NCBI GenBank assembly: GCA_013350335.1
Contig: CM023540.1
Coordinates: forward strand, 29,553,175-29,617,174
Length of the DNA stretch: 64,000 nt
Origin: Chimonanthus salicifolius
Taxonomy: Eukaryota; Streptophyta; Magnoliopsida; Laurales; Calycanthaceae
Direction of reading: 5' to 3'
Shown: positions 53,505 to 64,000 of the stretch, in pieces
Layout: every line of letters begins with the position of its first letter
Numbering within the stretch: position 1 is the first letter of the stretch
Notes under the pieces: generated by a model
The model's input: only the letters and a program-made list of their open reading frames with translations
What the model was told of the DNA's origin: nothing
The model's database searches: none
Position numbers and translations under genes: made by a program

Positions 53505-53900
53505 GAACCCAAAGGGGCGGGGATCAAACCCAGTAAAGCGTTTGGAGAATTTTTCTCCTCTTTTTCCTCTTTTTAAAATTATTTTGAACAGTGTAAATCT
53601 GAATCTAGAGAAGAGGAAGGAGAACAGAGGCTTCGTTTGATTCAGAAAGCTTTTTAATTTTTTTCCTCCCTTCTGCGTTGAGATCTTTGATTCTTTCCTC
53701 TCCCTATTGAAAAACCAAACAAAGAGCTAACCGACAAAAATAAGTGTACAAGTCGGGACCACCTGGAATTTCTACTTCTTTAGATCTTGGGACATGTGTC
53801 AGGTGAGCAGGACATGGCAAGAGGTGGGCCACCCATCGATTGGATGCACCAGGAAATTTTGGATCATTGGCTGATCCTGACAAATTTGACCTAATGCCAA
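53505..53900 (-). promoter_or_regulatory. 5'UTR and proximal promoter of the hydrolase gene (inferred)
   Basis: On the - strand the region just upstream of the ATG at 53504 is purine-rich (GGAAAGAATCAAAG, GAAGAGG) and G/C-rich at the ATG, as in plant 5'UTRs. No clear TATA box or transcription start can be assigned. Confidence 0.35.
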
Positions 53901-56900
53901 CTTGCATGACTTATATAATTGCATTCTAAAATGAATTAATTGAGAGAGTTTTGCAATTTAAGGGAGATGTCAATTAATGTACAATTTATTTTATAGTAAA
54001 AATATCTAAATAAGAGCTAATATTTAAAGATTAAAATATTTTTTATGTGTGTTTTTTAATTTAATAATAAATATGCACCAGATGAACTTTAAATTAAATT
54101 AAAACTAATTCTGAAAAAAAAAATTGTATTTTAGAGAGTCTACATTCATTATTAAACAAATTTCATGCTACACTCGAACAAACAACTTATTAAGTATTTT
54201 AAACTTTTGTATGTTGTTTTAATTATCATTATAATTGTGATTTAATTTTAGATCATAATTTTAAACTTGTGATAATCTTTGATCTTATAAAAATCTATTA
54301 TTTATTATGATAGAATGTTGAGATCAAATGATTTTCATTTAATTTTCAATTAGATCAACATTGTCTAATCATTTCTCTCTAATAGAAACTCTAAAAAAAT
54401 AATGAGATCACAATGAATCAATTCATAAATAATTAAAAGTTTGTTTTCCATTTTGTACCAAATTAAAAATGAGTATCACAAAGAATTAAAACTTTTCCAT
54501 TTATCATAAAAAAAAAACATTTTTCTAAATAAAAGATTAACATTTTAATGAAAACTTATGCGTTTAACATGTTGGTCATCTAACTTTGAAATGCTCTTTT
54601 ATACAAACAACAATAAACACAATAATTTTAAAAAATGAAATCAAAATATTATAAATATCAATGCTAATTTTTTAAAAAATGAAGAAATAAAGCAAAACCT
54701 TTATTTTAACATGACAGAAATATATCAAGCAAAAATCACAAATTTATACATATTATTCACATTTACAAAGAAAAAATTATTGAAATTTTAAATAAGTTAT
54801 TCACTTATGTACATGAAGACATTTGAAGTTCAATAAATAAGAAAATTAAATTATTACAAATATTTTTCAAATTAAATTTTAATTTACTCATTTGATACAT
54901 CTTCACTATTGATAATGGTAAATAATAATTATTTAATAATTTATTTCATAAAGACTAAAAATAAAGATAACAGTGAGTTTTATTTTTTATTCTTTTATAG
55001 TTCACATAATATATTAATATATTTACTTTATTTTTCACTGTTCTATTCTTGCTCCCCTGTGCAAATCAGCTAAATTCCTTTAATGCTAAGCAGATTCACG
55101 ACACGTGGCAGGAGAGGGGCAGCAGGTGCGAGTTCTAAGGATCTCCACGGTTACTGATTGTGGGCCCCAGCTATGATTGCAAATTTGAAAAATGAATAGT
55201 CTCGGAAGGAAGAAGCCAATACTTGTCTGGAAAGTGGGATTTAACTCAGTACTGAAAATGGCAACTGAAAATAGAGGATAAGAAATGAAATGATAAGTAA
55301 AATCTGACCATATTTGACTTAAGACAATTTTGTTGAGACATTTCATACTTTCATAGGCATGTGGACCATGGTTGGTGGCCGTATAATGTAAGGTCCATTG
55401 GTCACACAATTACACACACGTGCAAAGTGATTTAGATCAATCATATTTCATTTCCATGTAACAATAAATTTTTATTATATTGAACCACGTTTAAAAAGAA
55501 AAGACCATTTTATCATTATTTTTCTTCTTCTTTCTCTTATCTTTTTAAAAAGGAGAAGGTAAAAAGGATAGTGCACCATGATAAAATAAATCATTATTCT
55601 TCTTTTTATTGAGAAATAGAAAAATCATTTTAAGGTTTTGTCGGACCTACTTATATGATACCCAAGCTAAGTAATTATGTGATACCTTTGAAAATTCGAG
55701 TCTACTCTGTTCAATTGGATGTAAACATTTCTGAATTTCTACGTGGATTAAGATCTATGAAAGAAAGTCTTTGAATCACTTAAATCTATTGTCAAATCCT
55801 ATTTAGGGAAATATAGAGGTATCTATGACAGTGGGGACCAGATCAATACTGTAGATTTTTAATCTATCATTTTATTGGAGCAAGACACTTTAACTTTTAT
55901 AGCATTCTACTTTTAGATACCTTTGATCCCTTCCTAAGTAAATTCTACTTTTAGATACATTTGATCAATTCCTAAGTAAGTAATATTCACAATAGATAGA
56001 TACCACAAATATCCATATTAAAATAGTTTGAATTACTCTACGATAGTGATAAAATTTTAACTCAATTCAAAAGTTTGAAAAGTTTAAATAATTTGATTCG
56101 GAAAAAAAAAACAAATTTGAACGAATTGATTGAAATTTCTCTATTCATTTTTTCACTCTCCTAGAAGCTCATAATGCCTCAATAAGTATGAAAATGACAA
56201 TGTTCTATTATTTGTTTTCCTAGTTTAAGGGAAACAAAAAAATGATTTTTTTTTTTCATAAAAATATGTTATTTTAGAATTTTTTATAATTAGGCAATAT
56301 TAAATTAAATGAAACTGTAATTGAGTCTCACCAAATACTGCCTAGACAATTGAATGCTTATCTTCAAATCTCTTTCCATATTTGTTGGTTTGCAGTTGAA
56401 AATCATACTGATTGTCCTTTACTCATTCTCTCTCGAGTTTCCTTGTTAATTGGGGCTTGTAAAGAATCCTAAGGAAGTGTTTTAGTGTCTGACTTAGAAT
56501 AATAACCAATCATTTATTGCAATGGTTGGAATTGGATCTGATTTGTATTATCTGAATATATGTTAATAATTAGTTACTTATTATTATTAACATATATTCT
56601 TATAGAGGTTGCGGGTTCGAGTTTCCATAGCTTAAGTTTAGTGTGCCTTAGGAACAGTGGGTTCATCCGTGAAGGTTTTAATATGATTGTGTCTGAAGTT
56701 TCCTATACGTAAATCTAAAAAAAATAGATACTTAAGATTTAGCATTATACATGGGGTTTATTTTTATCTACCGAGATATATTATCTTTGTCTATGTACTA
56801 CAATTATCATCTAATGGAAATTGTACACCAATTTTGTAAGTTGGACAGAAAATGGACCTTATCAACATGCCATGTATTTAAAGAAAAGTATTTTTAAATA

Positions 56901-57900
56901 TTTTTTGTTGAAGAAGTTATTTCAATAGTACTCATTCTTGACACTTTCACATGAGTATTTGTTAATCAAAATCATCAAGTCTCAACAAAATTTTCTAATA
57001 TAATACTTTGTCACTATTTTTCATTTTTATAATATACAAAACAAACAACAAAGAAAAATAGCAAAAGGAGAAAGTTTTTAAAGAAATTTTGAAGGATTCT
57101 CTTAAAGTAATGCATTTTTCTATTGAGAGATTCTAAAAAAAAATACAGAAGTAAAAGAAAGAAAGAATTAAATATGTAACAGGGAGGGGGAATAAAGAAG
57201 AGGACAAACCATTTTACAAGATAATATTTTTTTATAACATGAGTATTTCAAGTGGACATTGGAGGTGACACTGATCTCATATGTATATATAAACTTCCCA
57301 ATCCACACAAATTAGTTATGTCTATGGAGATTGACCCGTCTGAATGTGAATTAGGGGTCCAAAAAACGGCAGATCCGAGATCTCAGCACCACTATCGGGC
57401 TATTTTTTTGGCTCTCTATTGTTAGGACTTAGGAGTTTTAATCATTGCATGCCCCTCTCTAATCTTGAGATGTTAGCCGGCCACACTGTAAATTTGGAGC
57501 TTCTGAAAAATACAATTTCCAACTATGTTGAATGCCAAATTTATCACTTTGATGTTAGTCATCTTTCTAAATTCCAACGGTACTTTCAGTCAACAAAAGT
57601 CAAAGTACAGAATCAAAATTCCTTTCCTTTACGATCCCTCCATTTGGAAAGTGTCGGTTGTTACCATTTGGAGTCCATTCCAAGATATCATTTTAAACTC
57701 AACTGCATACCAAATACCAACTTTGATTGCCATATTGTACCCTTTTTCCCATTTTTAATGCACCAAAATTGATGTTTAACCTTTAAATCCAATGTATGAA
57801 GTGGGATTAACTGTCTCACTAAATTAGAGTAAGAATTAAAATATAGTAAATAAAAAACTATTAAATTGCATTAAGTATTCCAATTATTTACCTATAAACA
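53901..57900. other. AT-rich intergenic region
   Basis: Very AT-rich. Holds a perfect 17-bp inverted repeat (GAATATATGTTAATAAT at 56554-56570 with its complement at 56583-56599) followed by a B-box-like GGGTTCGAGTTTCC (56608) and an A-rich end near 56720, possibly a SINE remnant. Open frames at 57419-57772 have no recognisable motif and no splice context, so I do not call a gene. Confidence 0.4.
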
Positions 57901-57904
57901 AAAT

Positions 57905-58078
57905 AAATATATTTGAATCCGTCAGGGAGAGTTTTGAGTTTGATTCCAATTTCATCTAAAAATACACTCTTCATTAGAGTTATCCGATATATGTAGGTAT
58001 GAAGACTTTCACATGTCCTGAAGATTAGTCGAGTGCTCTAAGATATCTAAACACATTAGTCATAAAAAAGATTTACTT
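57905..58078 (+). mobile_element. tRNA-derived SINE, same family as 17284-17475
   Basis: GAGTTTGATTCC (57938) serves as B box; then GATTAGTCGAGTGCTCTAAG (58024) and CATAAAAAAG close the element. The order and spacing match the copy on the - strand at 17284-17475. Considerably diverged. Confidence 0.55.
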
Positions 58079-58079
58079 T

Positions 58080-60051
58080 TATCATTTAGTTGATTGGCCT
58101 TCACTAAATACTGAAAATATTAAATGGGCTTAATTCCTTTTTACTTTCTCCTAGCACATTCAATGTTACATGTGATGGAAATATTTTTTTTTAATTCAGT
58201 GCTTAGATTAATTGTAGATTATCCATAAATCTCAATTATTTACATAATTCAAAGTCATATAATGAATAAATTTAATAATTTATTATAATTTTTTTTATAT
58301 AAAATTGGATTGAATGATAAAAAATAGTAATGTAACTCTTAAATTTTAACCCCTCTCTGAAACCTTGGGTAAGCTGAAGCTGTCTTCCCACCACTACAGT
58401 AACTCATGGTCTTTTTGTCATTTCCTTGTCATTTTATGTATTGGGGAAATGATGGGATCTGACCTACTTTTCGTACTAGCCATTGGCTTGTCAATTTTTT
58501 TATTATAGTTATTGGTACAATTCCTTCATTTTCACATGTTTGTGAAGTGGACCTAAATGCCACAGGCTTGAGAAATTATTTATTATGAATTTTCAATAAT
58601 AGTCTTTAGTTGAAAATCTTGAATGAATTAAAAAGTGAAATTTAAACCCCTTATCTTTATCTAAGGGCTTTAATTAAAAGTTCCCATCAATTTTTATAAA
58701 TTAAATCATCATGGAAAGTTTCTCTATCAAGCATCTAAAACTTGACTTTATCTATCAATTCGAATATTTATGATGAGCTCTAACTCCTTCAGTACACTCA
58801 TTAAAGTGAGTCAATCAGACAAGATTTTCACCCTCGCGGATTAGCGAACTCAATTAAGACCAGTCTTGAAATTTCAGGAGTCTTAGGCCAAGTACACTGG
58901 TAGGGGCCCTAGATCCCTAGAGAAAGTGCATGGTGAGGGCCCTAGGCCATTGATGGAATTGGAGGGATCCTAAGCGGCCGCCTATTTGTTAGTAATGAAA
59001 CAACAAGTAGCATTGATAAAAAAATTTCTTATCTAATATTATGCTCAGGAAATTAAAAGATGATGACAAAAAGAATTAATTAACCACCACCTTTGAACTT
59101 TCAAAGACATTTATCCATTTATCTGGAATTATCATTTATAATTAAAATTAATCGATTATTTTCTATAGGTCAACTATCAAGACACACATATAATTAGAAC
59201 TCATAACTTTTTCGATTGCAATAATTCGACCTTACTAATTGCACTAAAAAATTATATCAAAATATTTAGCTAATTCTTCTAAATATCAGCCTCTAGTCCT
59301 GCCCAGTTTACACTGTCAATAAAGCAAACGAGCCCTTGAGGAACAAAACATGATCCAGTAACATCTGGGCCACCGTCCTTTCAGTACTTACTCCTTAGTG
59401 AAGCCTGTCAATGAGCTGGCCTGAATGACAGAAGTTTAATCTTTTATAGGACCAACCCACTATAAATGGTCTGAACAGCTCTAATCTGGGCCTGGCCCAT
59501 TAACGCCATAGAAGGGGGCTGGCATTATGGGACTAAACCATAGCTTAAGATTCATACAACCTAGACTGGGCCTATTTATAACTCTAGGTGGACCATCTCA
59601 AGTTTTATTCATCAATAATAACCCATCCCTCTCATAGTTTCAAAAGCTCAGCATCTTGACCAATGGATCTAAGAATTTCAAAAAATTAGAATTACAATTG
59701 GGCTTGTTCATCTCCTTAGATTGCCTCTGTCTTGAAAGATTGAGAAGTTCTTTTTTTTTTTTTTTAAATAAATAAATTATTTTTATGTTAAAATTAGTCA
59801 TTTCAAATATTTAAAAAACCCAAAACAAGGGTAGATGTAGAGTTTGAAAATCATCTAATTTCTTTCTTTCATAAAAATATAATTGTTCATGGTAGCTATC
59901 ATGATATCATTGGTGAAGTGGAGTGAAGCAAGAGAAGACTACCAAATAAAGGTAAGACGTATTGAAAGTTTGAAACAAGGCCCACTTTATACAAATTGGT
60001 GTTAAAGGTTCGTTTAAGACTTTAAGGAGAAGAAAGGCTGATTCGAAGTGG
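58080..60051. other. Intergenic region, nothing recognisable
   Basis: AT-rich with scattered GC-richer islands (58890-58985, with a GCGGCCGC). A T run at 59754-59764 could end an old retroposon. No exon, SINE or LINE signature. Confidence 0.4.
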
Positions 60052-60059
60052 GATTCACC

Positions 60060-60264
60060 CAGGGGTTGAAAATTCATTTTCGGCCGATATATCGGCTGAT
60101 ATTTTTCTCTCTCCAACCGATATCTGCCGATATAATACGGCCGATATTTCAGCCGATATTGTGAATATCGGCCAATAACAATATATATCGGTAGATATTC
60201 ACCACCAGAAAAACCGATACATATCGGCCGAAACGATATGTATCGGTCGATATTTGCACCCCTG
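60060..60264. mobile_element. hAT-type MITE with perfect 8-bp target duplication
   Basis: GATTCACC flanks both sides (60052-60059 and 60265-60272). The termini are CAGGGGTTGAAAA and TTTGCACCCCTG, i.e. CAGGGGT inverted repeats, characteristic with the 8-bp duplication of hAT elements. The 205-bp body is a series of short palindromic words (CGGCCGATAT, ATATCGGC, GATATGTATCGG). No transposase. Confidence 0.85.
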
Positions 60265-60272
60265 GATTCACC

Positions 60273-61970
60273 TGCTTTGTAGAATTGGGTTTTTTCTATT
60301 TTTGTCTAACTTTAATGAATTTTAAATCAACAAAAAAAAAAAAATCTTAAATAGAAATCTTCAATCCCTTTTGCATAGTACTTTCAAATTGTTCGAAATT
60401 GTGTACGAAATTATATAAGTAATTTCTTATCGAATTTATCGCTAAAAAATATTTTTATCGAATTTAAAAACAACCAGAGTTGGAAATGGTAACTTGATTT
60501 ACTGACATTTCATTTTAATTAGACTGATATTTACTCTTGGATTTGATTTTTAAGACTTTGTGGGTTGTTTGTTTGGACATATGAGGTATATTTGGTAATA
60601 GATTTAAACTATTAAAGATGTGCTTTTTCATCTTAGATTTAGATTTATTGTAGGTTGATGTTGATTTAATAAGTATAACACGTACAAATATTTATCGAAT
60701 AATTTTATTTTAATCTTAAAAAAACATGGTTCTATTTTTAAAAAAATTGATAGTCCTCATGATTAATCATCAAATTACCCCTTTTTCATCATAAGGTGGT
60801 TCCTCCCTATCCTTTGAGATTGCCCTTTCAATAGGTCTAAGACCCTATATAATGTAATATGAAGAAAACCACACGAGTATAGTGTATATGAAATTTCACT
60901 CCTATTTAATTATCTTGTTATTTGAATTTAAATTTTTAAAAGTCAGTATTTAATATCATCATTACTTAAAAGACTAAAATTATATAATTTGGATATTAAA
61001 TATAACTAATCATGTAGAATTCACACTTCATTTAACAAAAAAATCTCATTAAATTGTCACTTTATTTTCAATTCATATACATAATCAACAGTCTAAAGAG
61101 GAGCAGATGATGTTTGAATAATCACCACAAGTATAGTATCTTCTTTGGTAGGTCCCAAAAGTGCAAGAATCTGCCAACAAAAACACCCTTGAGGAAAAAG
61201 TCACACAATAGTACAAAATCCAACTGTTATTCTTGTCCTACTAACTTTTCTTTATCACAAAAATCACGTGCTCTCCTCATTCTACCAGTCATTACGTACA
61301 ACTAAGCATGTATTACATAGGTATCTTAGGTCTTGATACTCTCAATTAATTGCTTAAACTTGTTTATTAAAATATTAAGCTTCTAAGGTCTATGAAAGGG
61401 GAAGAAACTATTGTGAATCAAAGAATTAATTTTCAATTGAATCTGAATTCATATTGTTTCCCTCTTTTATACTCCTTCTATTTTATGAATTTCATCTATA
61501 CTATATTCAAACTAGTTTGGAGATTCATTTCTTATAAGATCAAGCTTAAATTGTGTGAAAAGTTAAACTTTATCACTATAAAATTGTATTTAAAATATTT
61601 ATTTCAAATTTGATTTTTAAACACTTCTTGAACCGATATAGATATTTTAAAATAGCTTATCTTTATGATTCAATATAATTCTTTAAAAGATTATGTATGA
61701 ATTCAGTTCTGAATTTAAACTCCACTCTCATTATACAAGGGTCACTTTCTCTAATTTTATACAGTGTGTATCTATAGGGAAATTTATAAATGTCCCAAGA
61801 CTTGCTGGCGGGATACCTTGGATTTAAAAAAAAATTATCTAAATTCATGGAGTATCAATTTGCAACGGATAGTTTTCCATGGAGAGAGAGAGGGACTTAT
61901 CTTTGTGTAATCCATGGTGTCCTCAAAGGGCTTCTTTCCTTGTTTTCCACCACCCAAAGGCCAACCCTAT
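60273..61970. other. Intergenic region left of the right-edge gene
   Basis: AT-rich; at 60690-60840 a weak third copy of the dispersed repeat seen at 11890-12160 and 19610-20450 (ATCTTAAAAA, TTGATAG, CATAAGGTGG). No exon recognised. Confidence 0.35.
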
Positions 61971-61982
61971 CCACTAAAGAAA

Positions 61983-62021
61983 GGCCCACTCTCTTTATTT
62001 TATGTCGGAACACTTGGCCCA
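61983..62021 (+). promoter_or_regulatory. Two GGCCCA (site II-like) motifs in the putative right-gene promoter
   Basis: GGCCCA at 61983-61988 and 62016-62021, with TTTATTTTA between. Site II/UP1 motifs (TGGGCC/GGCCCA) are common in proximal promoters of plant housekeeping genes. They lie shortly before the pyrimidine-rich putative first exon. Confidence 0.35.
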
Positions 62022-62039
62022 ACAATATTTCTCTCGTCT

Positions 62040-62137
62040 CTCCTTTTCTTCCGTCTCTTGCATAGACAACACACAGCAGGCATAACCCAAGTTGTAAGCT
62101 TTGGTTTTGTAGCCATTTTCCGGCAGTTTTGTCACTG
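62040..62137 (+). other. Putative non-coding first exon of the right-edge gene
   Basis: A C/T-rich leader (TCTCCTTTTCTTCCGTCTCT) runs into a strong donor ACTG|GTAAGTC at 62137/62138. The next strong acceptor in front of an ATG is TTTCCCAAGCAG|AG at 63961/63962, giving a 5'UTR intron of about 1.8 kb. The 5' limit is a guess. Confidence 0.4.
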
Positions 62138-63029
62138 GTAAGTCTTCTGTCTCTCTCCATTCTTCTCATTGGCTCATTAGCACTTTTCCCAAGTGCTTTC
62201 TTCTGCATTTTATGAGTGAGTTGCTGGGATGGACAAGCCTTGTTCTGGTCATGGGCAATCATGCTGGCATGACCTCAATTGTCAGTGTTCCTTAATAATT
62301 TTTCAGTTGCATGATGCAGATCAGTGATAAGACCACTTTGAATCATCAACATAAATGAAGGATGTGAATTTGTTAAATGTAAAAAATCAATCTCATCAAA
62401 CATTTTGATATGGGTCATGAGTTTTCTCACATCATATTACTCCATTGGAGTTTTGGCAATTGAAGAGACTCAAGAGAGAGAAAGAGAGGAAGGTCAAATC
62501 TAGAAGTTCCATATTCTCAAATAATTGATGACTCGTTCTAAACTCTAAGAGGATCAGTAAATAACTCAATAGGGGTAGTTTGGGTCTCTTTTCTTTGACT
62601 TTCCAAAAAAAAACAATTTCGTCCTATCTACTGCTAATTATGTATTATTGTGCGAGCCAAGTAGAGAGAGCTCCACTCCATAATTTGTTCCCCGTGACCT
62701 GTCGTTTTGGATCTAGTAAAGACACGCCTTTAACACGAGGGTGTAGGCATTTTAAGGTTTGGTGTCGAGCATAGGTTAAAAACTTAAAAAAACTTGGAAT
62801 GGGTTGGTTTAAATTGACTCAACTCAGTAAGATTTCGAGTGGAGTAAGTCGATAAGTTATTCTGAGTTTTTCCAATTCAAGTTGAAAAGTCTTTTAAGTA
62901 AAACGATTCAATTGAATTTTGAGCGAAGACCAATTTTGAGTTTTAAACTCTGGCGTTGGAGTAATTGACCACTTTGAGCTCAAGTTTTAGATCAGCCGAA
63001 TTGGTCCATTTGAGTTGAAAGATAAAAGG

Positions 63030-63568
63030 TTCACGTGCACATTGGGGTGCAAGGTATTATCTTGTGCACCTCTACATGGGCTCACTAATTGGGATAGTGA
63101 TGGATCCATTAGAAATTTCTATGCTTTAATATGTAGTTTGCAAAAAATTACTTTAATTGGATCAATCAATCGGTGCTTTTATAACCCATAAATTGGGTAG
63201 TGATTTGTGCATCATGAGTTTTTCTCATAGTGCACCTACCTTTAAAGGAAAATACAATTTTGCCATTACTTCCCTCCTTCTCTCTCTTTCCGTCTTTCCA
63301 AAAAGAGAGGGCAAAATTATGTTTCCTTATAAAGGTGGTGCACCATGAGAAAAACTCATGGTGCACAAATCGCTACCTATAAATTTTAGGGATCAAAAAA
63401 TAATTTAAAGCGTCAAGTTCTGTGGAGCTTAAAATGCATGAGTCGATTGATCCAATGAAGATAATTTTTGATGTGCTACATATTTAAACATAGACCTTTT
63501 CAATGGACCCATCACCACCCTGAATGGTGAGCCTCTTATAGCCCACGTCCCAATATGCTGGTGAACAT
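63030..63568. mobile_element. Nested fold-back elements in the putative 5'UTR intron
   Basis: Outer arms: 63030-63185 (GTTCACGTGCACATTGGGG, later GATAGTGATGGATCCATT, TTGGATCAATC) are complementary to about 63380-63568 (AATGGACCCATCACCACC...CAATATGCTGGTGAAC). Between them lies an inner hairpin at 63197-63378: GGTAGTGATTTGTGCATCAT faces ATGGTGCACAAATCGCTACC with arms of about 67 bp. CATAAATTG and TATAAATTT flank the inner element (7 of 9 match), as for a Mutator-like 9-bp duplication. The outer arm family is also seen at 17488-17850. Confidence 0.65.
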
Positions 63569-63972
63569 TTTCCTTGGGTTAAGTTAGGTTGAAAGGTAGG
63601 GCAAAGCAGATATGGACCCAAATCCAAGCTGGGCCTAGAATTCATACCCAGGCTTTTAGAATTGTCTCAAGTCAGATTTTAGAAAGGGGAAAACTTTGTC
63701 ACCTGGCTAATGATCAATCCTTGTCAACTTTGCTAACAATTTGATCTAAAGACCATAAAATGGGCAGTCAAACACCAGTTTTGACCATCTAATTTCTTGT
63801 TCTTTAGACCATTTGATGATAAATTTAAATAAGAGAGAAATGTCTCATACAAGGCCAAATTAGTGTTGTTTAGATGTTCATAACAAATAGCAATCAGTCT
63901 CATTGAATTCTTGTTTGTTCAGCAAAAATCTGACCACAATCCTTTTTTTTTTCCCAAGCAGAGTAAGGGAAA

Positions 63973-64000
63973 ATGGCACAGATCTTGGCACCTTCAATGC
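63973..64000 (+). CDS. N-terminus of an unidentified protein, truncated by the window edge
   Basis: ATG in good plant context (AAAATGGCA) follows a pyrimidine tract and acceptor (TTTTTTTTTTCCCAAGCAG at 63943-63961) by 11 nt. Only MAQILAPSM plus one base is visible. The Ala/Ser-rich neutral start could begin a transit peptide, but nine residues cannot establish product or targeting. Confidence 0.5.

Noticed and set aside
57419..57772. 117-codon open frame on + in intergenic DNA
   Set aside because: No recognisable motif, a competing overlapping frame of similar quality, no splice or promoter context.

Overview
The window is nuclear DNA of a flowering plant. The genes are split by canonical GT-AG introns, some several kb long, and encode plant proteins: a mitochondrial-type EF-Tu and a plant-type alpha/beta hydrolase. 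The rest is AT-rich and packed with LINE 3' ends, tRNA-derived SINEs, fold-back MITEs and one LTR of Ty3/Gypsy type. Short LINE remnants with A tails inside huge introns suggest a LINE-rich, probably woody angiosperm. I cannot name the species.

Layout. 1-1231: edge sequence and a LINE 3' end (+). 1609-4665 (+): a conserved plant protein of unknown function with hydrophobic C-terminal segments, four exons, start uncertain. 4666-6825: convergent spacer with two old tandem duplications. 6826-14158 (-): complete nuclear gene for mitochondrial EF-Tu, 12 exons, 451 codons, with two telo-boxes upstream. 14415-16013: AT-rich spacer. 16014-53504 (-): complete 14-exon gene for a 571-residue alpha/beta hydrolase with a GRSMG nucleophile elbow and a ubiquitin-interacting-motif-like segment near its C-terminus. 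It is spread over 37.5 kb because its introns hold at least nine LINE pieces, an LTR, SINEs and MITEs. 53505-61900: AT-rich intergenic DNA with a SINE, a hAT-type MITE and short palindromes. 62000-64000 (+): probable promoter, non-coding first exon and 5'UTR intron of a gene whose ATG lies at 63973; only nine codons are visible.

The host genes do not form a pathway. EF-Tu delivers aminoacyl-tRNA in mitochondrial translation, the hydrolase is probably a cytosolic or membrane-associated serine hydrolase, and the left gene is uncharacterised. I joined all exons by hand using homologous protein continuity, reading frame and splice consensus. The EF-Tu and hydrolase chains keep frame at every junction (1356 and 1716 nt).

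I found no new biological system. The most interesting items are the UIM-like tail on the hydrolase, the fully datable nested insertions (a LINE with 16-bp target duplications; MITEs inside LTR, MITE and older repeats), and a hAT MITE built from repeated CGGCCGATAT-like palindromes.
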